NCBI GenBank assembly: GCA_031278135.1
Contig: JAITKY010000191.1
Coordinates: forward strand, 1 to 5,325
Direction of reading: 5' to 3'
DNA from: Prevotellaceae bacterium
Lineage (GTDB): Bacteria; Bacteroidota; Bacteroidia; Bacteroidales; UBA932
Length of the DNA stretch: 5,325 nucleotides
The position numbers and the translations under genes are program-made. The notes under the pieces were generated by a model. The model saw only the letters and a list, made by a program, of their open reading frames with translations, had not been told where the DNA came from and did no database searches. Position 1 is the first letter of the stretch; each line of letters opens with the position of its first letter. Below are positions 1-5,236 of this stretch, one piece after another.

Positions 1-37
1 GAGTTTTATTAAGTCGTTATATCTTATTTATTTAGCT

Positions 38-94
38 ACGCCGATTTAAAAATTCGCGTCTCTAAAGAATAAACAGAATGCACAGAATCGGCGT
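38..94. repeat. 9-bp inverted repeat with 39-nt interior
   Basis: ACGCCGATT at 38-46 is exactly complementary to AATCGGCGT at 86-94. The interior carries CGCGTCTCTA (55-64) and two CAGAAT motifs. I see no reading frame here. It may be the decayed ends of a small repeat element or a long-loop hairpin. The arms are seen directly; function is unknown. Confidence 0.45.
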
Positions 95-131
95 TTCCCA
101 AAAACGTTCCGAAGCAGGCGACATATACATC

Positions 132-156
132 AAGAGCAACCGCAAGGATTGCCCTT
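132..156. repeat. REP-like hairpin (AAGAGCAA / TTGCCCTT)
   Basis: Arms 132-139 and 149-156 pair over 8 positions. The single A-C mismatch on the plus strand becomes a G-U pair on the minus strand. The centre holds CC-GCAA-GG (140-147), a mini-stem capped by a GNRA-type tetraloop, with A148 bulged. The hairpin is about 145 nt past the stop of the YitT-family gene and no T-tract follows on either strand, so it is more like a dispersed REP palindrome than an intrinsic terminator. From memory, palindromes of the GGGCAA-TCCTTGCGG-TTGCCC type are common between genes of environmental bacteria; I could not check this. Confidence 0.55.
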
Positions 157-212
157 ACGCATGTTATCCATATTCAAATCCTTCAGATTTCCGGACAGCC
201 AATTATAATCAG

Positions 213-275
213 AATTTACAGGATTAACAGAATTGTCCAGCATTCTGATAATTCTATAATTCTGCAAATTCCGAT
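213..275. repeat. AATTCTG-type 9-nt-unit intergenic repeat, left copy
   Basis: This block is built from about 9-nt units of the type aatttacag / gattaacag / aattctg. It matches a second block at 4935-4992 in the same orientation: 242-275 agrees with 4959-4992 at 31 of 34 positions. The upstream parts are identical except that this copy has one extra 9-nt unit, GATTAACAG at 222-230. An imperfect hairpin lies inside at 221-254, with 6 bp, an A-A mismatch and another 6 bp including one G-U, around an 8-nt loop. It lies just downstream of the YitT-family stop codon and may affect the 3' end of that transcript, but no terminator T-tract is present. Confidence 0.7.
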
Positions 276-302
276 CCAATTCTGCAAATTCTGATCCAAT
301 TC
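258..302. repeat. Two tandem 20-nt repeats plus partial third unit
   Basis: Positions 258-277 and 278-297 are 20-nt direct repeats differing at one base (C272 versus T292). A third unit begins at 298 (AATTC) and then diverges into the end of the YitT-family gene, whose stop codon is at 301-303. The array overlaps the right part of the longer AATTCTG-type repeat block. Confidence 0.8.
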
Positions 303-1230
303 ACAGAATTTCGTGAATACTTCGGAATCCTTCGCCTACGACCATTCCGGCATCGATTATTGTTATAAAGGCTTCGGGATCGACTTCCCTGATATGTTGT
401 TGAATAAGATTGACTTCCTTCGGATTGACATTAGTGAAAATCACATTCTTTTTGTTGCCTGTGTACATTCCTTCACCGTAAAGAATTGTCCCGCCACGTT
501 CCAGGTCGAGAACGAATTTCGCTATTTCCTCGTGTTTGTCGGAAACGATTATTAAAGTCTTGATATTACGGAACCCATATACGGCGGCATTTACTATCCG
601 CCCGGTTATGTATATGACAATAAAAGAATACAGCGGTATTTTGATGTCCTGAAAAGCCACGAACGAAAGTATCACCACACAGGAATCGACAATTATAATC
701 ATAGAGCCCAACGGAATACTTGTTCTTTTCGAGAAAATCATGGAAATCACATCCGTTCCTCCCGAAGTGGCGCCCGTCCGGAATATCAGTCCGCTACCTA
801 AACCCACACATACAGCGCCGAATATTGTGGACAACATCACATCGTCGACCAATGGACTGTACCCCCAACTGTTTTCCAGAATAAATGTAAACAAAGCCAT
901 TGTCAGGAACCCGACTACCGTTTTGATTCCGAAAGATTTGCCGAGGATTTTTGTTCCTATAATACACAACGGAATATCCATACATATTGCAGCGACGCTG
1001 ATATCGAGATTATCGGGCAGGCTTGTTCTTATCAGACTTTCGAAGGCGGGATGATACATTTCGTACAGATAATGCAAAACAATCGAAATGCCGTAAACGC
1101 CACCGGGAGCAAGTTTGTATGGCGATACAAAAAACACAAATCCTGCAGCAATAATTAACGACCCTGCAACCACTTGTCCGTAATTCACGACCCACTTTTT
1201 CGATAAAAACTTCTCTGACTGAATCGACAT
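301..1230 (-). CDS. YitT family membrane protein (membrane domain + DUF2179)
   Basis: A 309-aa polytopic inner-membrane protein of the YitT family, whose biochemical role is not established. Residues about 14-216 contain six or seven hydrophobic segments, near 14-34, 44-57, 77-94, 104-120, 134-150, 174-193 and 198-216. Two family motifs are visible: SPYKLAPGGVYGIS (36-49) and RTGATSGGTD (151-160). The C-terminal soluble DUF2179 domain covers about 220-302 and shows RGGTILYGEGMYTG (245-258), the REVDPEAFI segment (281-289) and VVGEGF (297-302). DUF2179 is, as I recall, related to PII-like folds, which hints at ligand sensing, but that is inference. Length and domain order are normal, so the gene appears intact. 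It starts with ATG, 14 nt after the stop of the yciO-like gene, so the two are probably cotranscribed. Its last codons (ATT CTG TGA) run into AATTCTG-type repeat sequence. Family assignment is firm; function is not. Confidence 0.95.
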   Translation of the reverse strand: MSIQSEKFLSKKWVVNYGQVVAGSLIIAAGFVFFVSPYKLAPGGVYGISIVLHYLYEMYHPAFESLIRTSLPDNLDISVAAICMDIPLCIIGTKILGKSFGIKTVVGFLTMALFTFILENSWGYSPLVDDVMLSTIFGAVCVGLGSGLIFRTGATSGGTDVISMIFSKRTSIPLGSMIIIVDSCVVILSFVAFQDIKIPLYSFIVIYITGRIVNAAVYGFRNIKTLIIVSDKHEEIAKFVLDLERGGTILYGEGMYTGNKKNVIFTNVNPKEVNLIQQHIREVDPEAFITIIDAGMVVGEGFRSIHEIL

Positions 1231-1244
1231 AACTTAAAACCGTT

Positions 1245-1856
1245 TTATATTATTAACATTCCTTTTCCCTGCCTGATTATTTCAAATTCGGAATTTGTAC
1301 AATCCACAATAGTCGAAGGTATTATCCCCCCTCCCCCTCCATTGATACATGCATCGACAGAAGAGCCTAATTTTTCGTCAATCAGTTCAGGATCACTGAT
1401 ATATTCGATAAAATCGTTGTCAATCTTGATTGAAGTCGAAAACAAAGGTCGTTCAAGTTTCCTGACAAGTTCGAGAGCGATTTTGTTGTTTGGGATTCGC
1501 AATCCTATTTGTTTACGACGGCTCAACAGTTTGTCGGGTACTTTGTTAGAGGCATTTAGGATGAAAGTGAATGCTCCCGGCAAGTTTTTTTTCAGAACTT
1601 TAAATGTCGGCGTATCGACTTTAGCATAATCCGAAAGATTACTCAGACTGTCGCAAATCAACGAAAATACAGCCTCTTTTCTGTTAAGATTTTTTATTTT
1701 CAGGATTCTGTCAAACCCCTTTTTACTATTCAGCGAACAAGCCATTGCATACACCGAATCGGTCGGATATATCACAATGCCATCGTTTTGCAAAATTTTC
1801 ACCACTTTGTCTATCTCTCTGTCCGACGGCGAATCAGGATGTATTTTTATAATCAT
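1245..1856 (-). CDS. yciO: Sua5/YciO/YrdC family protein, YciO type
   Basis: A 203-aa cytoplasmic protein of the threonylcarbamoyl-AMP synthase superfamily. It resembles E. coli YciO rather than TsaC: IHPDSP near the N-terminus (5-10), YPTDSVYAMAC (30-40), LPGAFTFIL (92-100), IGLRIP (117-122), STS (140-142), DPELIDEKL (155-163) and PSTIVD (180-185) followed by IIRQG (193-197). The basic K-x-R motif of active TsaC appears as K-N-L (55-57), and the STSAN motif as STSIK. As I recall, E. coli YciO does not replace TsaC in making the tRNA modification t6A, so a t6A role is uncertain. I chose the ATG at 1856. A TTG at 1868 would add four residues, but it lies nearly on the predicted transcription start, and IHP sits close to the N-terminus in the family. 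A run of G residues encodes the loop GGGGG (173-177). The gene is first in a probable two-gene operon with the YitT-family gene. Confidence 0.9.
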   Translation of the reverse strand: MIIKIHPDSPSDREIDKVVKILQNDGIVIYPTDSVYAMACSLNSKKGFDRILKIKNLNRKEAVFSLICDSLSNLSDYAKVDTPTFKVLKKNLPGAFTFILNASNKVPDKLLSRRKQIGLRIPNNKIALELVRKLERPLFSTSIKIDNDFIEYISDPELIDEKLGSSVDACINGGGGGIIPSTIVDCTNSEFEIIRQGKGMLII

Positions 1857-1876
1857 AAAACATTCCAAATTTTATG

Positions 1877-1906
1877 CAAAATTACGTATTTAATTTGTAT
1901 ATTCAA
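1877..1906 (-). promoter_or_regulatory. Bacteroidota-type promoter for the yciO-YitT operon
   Basis: On the minus strand TAATTTTG (1884 down to 1877) matches the -7 consensus TAnnTTTG exactly. A TTG at 1906-1904 lies 19 nt upstream, in place for the -33 element. Transcription would begin near 1870, about 14 nt before the ATG at 1856. Confidence 0.65.
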
Positions 1907-1923
1907 TTATTTCACTAATTTTG
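1894..1923 (+). promoter_or_regulatory. Bacteroidota-type promoter for the TPR-EnvC-like operon
   Basis: TTTG at 1894-1897 and TAATTTTG at 1916-1923 match the -33 and -7 elements (TTTG, TAnnTTTG) with an 18-nt spacer. Transcription should start near 1929-1931, giving a leader of only about 14 nt before the TTG start at 1944. The -7 element lies inside a perfect palindrome (1915-1934). Confidence 0.7.
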
Positions 1924-1934
1924 TGCAAAATTAG
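1915..1934. promoter_or_regulatory. Perfect 9-bp-arm palindrome over the -7 element
   Basis: CTAATTTTG (1915-1923) and CAAAATTAG (1926-1934) are exact reverse complements separated by TG. The left arm contains the plus-strand -7 element. The right arm read on the minus strand is also a perfect TAnnTTTG, but no TTG-like -33 is visible upstream of it. It could be an operator for a dimeric regulator or a symmetric promoter core; the sequence alone does not decide. Confidence 0.5.
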
Positions 1935-1943
1935 ATACGTATT

Positions 1944-3677
1944 TTGAAGAGGAAAGTAATAAAAATTTTAATTGCGACAGTGTGTATATGTTATGGGATA
2001 TGCGCTTATACACAGGAAAATAACAAGTCGAAGCCGTATATTGCCGATTCTGTTTCGACACCGCAAAACGAGAAACAGAAACTGATAATGACCGCCAAAA
2101 AATTGATGTTCGAGGGCAATATCAACGAATCGGCAGCCTCATATCGCAAAGCCATAGAAATCGATCCCAAATGCGACGCCTGTTATTACGAACTGGCAAA
2201 TATCCTGATATATATGAACAAAGAACAGGAGGCAAAAGAAATCGCCGGCATAGCGTATAATCTCGACCCCGACAATCCATGGTTTGCCCTGTTGTACGGA
2301 CGGTTATGTTTTCATTTTAAGGAATACGACAAGGCACAACAACTGTTCAGACAAATACTTGTTCATCACAGTAATAAACAGGAAGTCTGGTTTGGTTTGG
2401 CTTTGGCTTACGAAGAACGGGGACTTTTTCCGCAAGCGCTTGGAGTATTGGACAGTATGATAATCAGATTTGGTGAAAGCGACGATATTTCGTACCGCGT
2501 TTTCAACGTGTCAATGGATGCCGGAAACTACGACAGGGCTGTTGTCGAAATCAAAAAAATCGTAAACAACTATCCCCACGAACCGAAATACGCGACTTTA
2601 CTTGCCGAGGCTTATGCCGAAATGGGAAACGATTCGCTTGCAATCACAACATATGACATAATTCTCGAAGAGAACGAATCGTTTGCTCCAGCGTTGCTTG
2701 GCAAGGCAGAACTGTTCCGTAAAAAAGGCCAATTTGTTCACTATTTCAAATCGTTACAGCAATATGCCGGCAGCAAAGCCATCCAACCCGAAACAAAAGT
2801 CGAATATATCAGCCTGATACTGAACATTCCTTCGTTTGCCAGTCATTTCAAGAGCAATATCGATACAATATTTGCGATATTGTCGTATGTACATCCTGTT
2901 TCGATGGAGTTGAAGATTGTACAGGCGCGCTATTTTGCTATTACGCAACGACCGGAACAGTCGATAGTTATTTTGGGACAACTCACTGATATGGACAGTA
3001 ATAACAAAGATATATGGCTTGGATTACTCTCGTTGGAATACAGTATGAAAATGTTCGAACAACTCGAACAGTCGTCGCAAAAAGCAATAAATTCCGACCC
3101 CGAATATGCTACATTTTATATGTATGCAGCATTGGCGTCGTGGTCGAAAAATCAAGTTAAGCCTGCAATCGCAATTTTGGAAAAAGGTATCGCAAAAGCA
3201 AAATACGATTCCATATTCATGGATAACGCATTATCGTTTCTTGGCGACATGTATTTCAGTATCAACAAGTCGAAAAAAGCGTTTGCATATTACGAAAAAG
3301 CTTTAAAAAACAATCCCGAAAATGCTACCGTACTGAATAATTATGCTTACTATCTGTGTCTTACGAAATCAAAAAACATGGATAAAGCCCACTCAATGAG
3401 CAAAAAAGCCATCGAACTCGAAAGCAGCAATCCTTCGTTTCTCGATACGTATGCTTATATATTGTTTTTGCAGGGAAAATATGCCGAAGCAAAGAAAATA
3501 TTCCGCAAGGCTCTCGCCGCTGGTGGCGACGAAAGCGCCGTAGTATTAGATCATTACGCTGACACTTTAGATAAACTCGGCGAACGGGCTATCGCTGAAA
3601 TATACTGGTCGCGAGCGTTGAATAAACCGGACTGTCTTAATCCGGAACAAATTAAAAAGAAATTAAAAGGAAATTAA
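1944..3677 (+). CDS. Secreted/periplasmic tetratricopeptide repeat protein
   Basis: A 577-aa TPR protein. The start codon is TTG at 1944. An in-frame TAG at 1932-1934 rules out a longer frame, and starting at the first internal ATG (residue 49) would remove the signal peptide. Residues 1-24 form that signal: basic MKRK, a hydrophobic core, then AYTQ. The cysteines there do not form a good lipobox (YGIC), so secretion to the periplasm rather than lipidation is favoured. TPR-like helix pairs cover about 48-570. Clear units lie near 49-76 (ending KAIEIDP), 80-110 (ending NLDPD), 115-140, 147-174, 430-459 (KALKNNP), 465-496 (NNYAYYL to KAIELES) and 500-528 (DTYAYILFLQGKYAEAKKIF). The NNYAY and DTYAY helices are typical of long Bacteroidota TPR proteins. 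It is probably a scaffold for envelope proteins. It is cotranscribed with the EnvC-like gene 12 nt downstream. The exact function is not recognisable. Confidence 0.9.
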   Translation: MKRKVIKILIATVCICYGICAYTQENNKSKPYIADSVSTPQNEKQKLIMTAKKLMFEGNINESAASYRKAIEIDPKCDACYYELANILIYMNKEQEAKEIAGIAYNLDPDNPWFALLYGRLCFHFKEYDKAQQLFRQILVHHSNKQEVWFGLALAYEERGLFPQALGVLDSMIIRFGESDDISYRVFNVSMDAGNYDRAVVEIKKIVNNYPHEPKYATLLAEAYAEMGNDSLAITTYDIILEENESFAPALLGKAELFRKKGQFVHYFKSLQQYAGSKAIQPETKVEYISLILNIPSFASHFKSNIDTIFAILSYVHPVSMELKIVQARYFAITQRPEQSIVILGQLTDMDSNNKDIWLGLLSLEYSMKMFEQLEQSSQKAINSDPEYATFYMYAALASWSKNQVKPAIAILEKGIAKAKYDSIFMDNALSFLGDMYFSINKSKKAFAYYEKALKNNPENATVLNNYAYYLCLTKSKNMDKAHSMSKKAIELESSNPSFLDTYAYILFLQGKYAEAKKIFRKALAAGGDESAVVLDHYADTLDKLGERAIAEIYWSRALNKPDCLNPEQIKKKLKGN

Positions 3678-3689
3678 TCAGAATGTAAA

Positions 3690-4898
3690 ATGTTATATTT
3701 CAGCAGACATATTTCAATAGTTGCAATTATTCTGATTGGGCTTTTCGTCAATTTGAATGCACAGGACGACAGGGAACTTGAAAAAAAAAGTCTGGAAATG
3801 CTCAATGAAAATAAGAAAAGAGAGGCTGAAGAAATAGCAACAATTAATAAACAGTTGGAGTCGAATGGCGAACAATTGAAAACTACTTATTCAAATTTGA
3901 CGCTGATACAGAGAAAAATTGATTTGCAAAAATCATCAATCAATACTACCGACAAGATTATAAGAGAATTGCAAAAACAATTGAAAGAAAAAAAACAAGC
4001 CGTCGAACAACTTCAAAACGATTTGGAAAGTGTAAAAAACTCTTATAAAAACCTGCTAAACAAATACTACAATATCAGGATTAAGGGAAGCGCCTGGATG
4101 ATAATCATGGCAAGCGAAAGTTTTGCTCAGGCATACAAACGAATGAAATATGTGCGTGAAATCTTGTTGCTGCTGAAAGCCCAAGCTATCAAAATCAGGG
4201 AAATGACCGAACGACTGAACGACGAAATAATGGATATAGCGAAAAAAGAACAACTTTTGTCGTCGAAAGAAGATGCAAAACAAAAGGAAATGGAAATACT
4301 CCGTACCGATGAAAAGAAATCACAATCGGTATATTCCGAATTAAAACAAAAAAATTCCGAACTCGAAAAACAGTTGAAAGAACGTAAAAAAGCATACAGC
4401 CAACTCCACGACCAAATGCGTGAACTTATTCGCAACGAAATGAAAAAAAACGCCGAATCGGGAATAACGGACGAAATGATTGCTTATACGCAAAGCTTCG
4501 AAGATCTGAGAGGTCTTTTGCCCCACCCCGCAATTGGAGTGATTATCCGCCCATTCGATGATGACAAGTCCAAATCGATTTACGCAACGGTGAAAACTCT
4601 GCCAAACAAGGGCATCGATATCCAGACAGCGGAAAACGCCGAAGTCTATGCCGTTTCGAAAGGCGTCGTGACAAGGATCGGAAAATTGGCGATAGGCGGC
4701 GTCAGTATCATTGTCAGTCATGGAATTTATCGCACTGTGTATGCTTCGTTATCGTCGGCTTTGGTGAAAGTCGGCGACGAAGTTAAGGCCCGCCAAAAAA
4801 TAGGAGTCGTGAAAAAATCTTACGACGGCCCTGTAATGCACTTCGAATTATGGAAAGACCTCGAAGCTCAAAATCCTGAAAACTGGTTGTTTAAATAA
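3690..4898 (+). CDS. EnvC-like coiled-coil protein with degenerate LytM/M23 domain
   Basis: A 402-aa exported protein. Residues 1-24 are a signal peptide (hydrophobic 8-22, then LNAQ). A long charged coiled coil runs about 28-270, interrupted near 130-165 by a segment (SAWMIIMASESFAQAYKRM) characteristic of EnvC-like proteins. The LytM domain (M23 peptidase fold) covers about 275-402. The canonical H-x-x-x-D zinc motif is N306-K-G-I-D310, the YAHL histidine is S353 (YASLS), and the H-x-H motif is V382-M-H384. Only D310 and H384 of the usual metal and catalytic set remain, so peptidase activity is unlikely. As known for E. coli EnvC, such proteins activate N-acetylmuramoyl-L-alanine amidases during cell separation; that role here is inferred. 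Length and layout fit the family and the frame is intact. It lies 12 nt after the TPR gene and probably shares its promoter. Automatic annotation may call it a peptidoglycan DD-metallopeptidase. Confidence 0.92.
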   Translation: MLYFSRHISIVAIILIGLFVNLNAQDDRELEKKSLEMLNENKKREAEEIATINKQLESNGEQLKTTYSNLTLIQRKIDLQKSSINTTDKIIRELQKQLKEKKQAVEQLQNDLESVKNSYKNLLNKYYNIRIKGSAWMIIMASESFAQAYKRMKYVREILLLLKAQAIKIREMTERLNDEIMDIAKKEQLLSSKEDAKQKEMEILRTDEKKSQSVYSELKQKNSELEKQLKERKKAYSQLHDQMRELIRNEMKKNAESGITDEMIAYTQSFEDLRGLLPHPAIGVIIRPFDDDKSKSIYATVKTLPNKGIDIQTAENAEVYAVSKGVVTRIGKLAIGGVSIIVSHGIYRTVYASLSSALVKVGDEVKARQKIGVVKKSYDGPVMHFELWKDLEAQNPENWLFK

Positions 4899-4934
4899 AT
4901 GTTGTGGATTTTCCTTCAAACGTAAGTAATCCGT

Positions 4935-4992
4935 AATTTACAGAATTGTACAAAATTAATTCTGGTAATTCTATAATCCTGCAAATTCTGAT
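4935..4992. repeat. AATTCTG-type 9-nt-unit intergenic repeat, right copy
   Basis: This is the partner of the block at 213-275, in the same orientation. AATTTACAG (4935-4943) is followed directly by AATTGT, lacking the extra 9-nt unit of the left copy, and 4959-4992 matches 242-275 at 31 of 34 positions. CAGAATT (4941-4947) and AATTCTG (4958-4964) form a 7-bp stem that can be extended by 4 more pairs across a 2x2 internal loop (4935-4938 with 4967-4970). It begins 37 nt after the EnvC-like stop codon and could act as a weak 3'-end structure; no T-tract follows. Confidence 0.7.
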
Positions 4993-5061
4993 AGAATTTG
5001 AATAACTCCCAAAAAATGTAGCGTAGCCCGGGGACAACGCCAACCTTCTCTGTTAACCCGC

Positions 5062-5147
5062 AGCGTCATTGTAAATGTTAATTTCGTACCGAAACCAAAA
5101 GCGGAAAGACGCTTGTAATGTACCATTTACGCAAAGCGTCATTGTAA
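5062..5147. repeat. 13-nt direct repeats around an imperfect hairpin
   Basis: AGCGTCATTGTAA occurs at 5062-5074 and exactly again at 5135-5147. Between them GACGCTT (5108-5114) pairs with AAGCGTC (5134-5140), continued by GTAA/TTAC (5115-5118 with 5127-5130). GACGCT can instead pair with the upstream AGCGTC (5062-5067), so two mutually exclusive folds exist. No reading frame of note crosses this stretch. Confidence 0.6.
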
Positions 5148-5159
5148 GCCGCAGTGCCC

Positions 5160-5188
5160 GTAGAGGGAAGGCATACCTTGGCCTCTAC
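5160..5188. repeat. REP-like hairpin (GTAGAGG / CCTCTAC)
   Basis: Arms GTAGAGG (5160-5166) and CCTCTAC (5182-5188) pair perfectly. A small internal loop follows (G5167 against G5180-G5181), then AAGG/CCTT (5168-5171 with 5176-5179) and the loop CATA. It resembles the TAGAGAC...GTCTCTA class of intergenic palindromes I recall from several environmental phyla; a half-copy, CGCGTCTCTA, lies at 55-64. There is no T-tract on either side. Confidence 0.6.
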
Positions 5189-5213
5189 TATATCGGTATC
5201 CATGGGATTATAA

Positions 5214-5234
5214 TCACATCGTCGATTGATGTGA
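5214..5234 (-). terminator. Candidate terminator hairpin after the right-edge gene
   Basis: TCACATC (5214-5220) and GATGTGA (5228-5234) form a perfect 7-bp stem with a 7-nt loop. On the minus strand it begins 2 nt after the stop codon of the partial gene and is followed by TTATAATC, a weak T-rich tail. The position suits termination, but the stem is short and the tail is poor. Confidence 0.4.
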
Positions 5235-5236
5235 CC

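Noticed and set aside
1..46. Possible end of a plus-strand gene entering from the left (15 codons to TAA at 47)
   Set aside because: Too short and with no recognisable sequence; other frames stop within a few codons.
213..297. CRISPR array
   Set aside because: The repeats are tandem units of 9-20 nt with no unique spacers and no cas genes in the window.
313..1054. Plus-strand open frames of 80 and 104 codons opposite the YitT-family gene
   Set aside because: They lie antisense to a well-supported conserved gene, have no recognisable domains and no Bacteroidota promoter motif close upstream.
1857..1868. TTG at 1868 as start of the yciO-like gene
   Set aside because: It adds only four residues absent from the family pattern and lies almost on the predicted transcription start; the ATG at 1856 fits better.
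4056..4721. Several minus-strand open frames of 66-126 codons
   Set aside because: They are antisense to the EnvC-like gene and rich in F, S and C, as expected from the complement of lysine- and glutamate-rich coiled-coil codons.
5015..5065. attC or integron-like site suggested by GTTAACC and nearby inverted bases
   Set aside because: The core does not match GTTRRRY and no matching RYYYAAC partner or integrase is visible.
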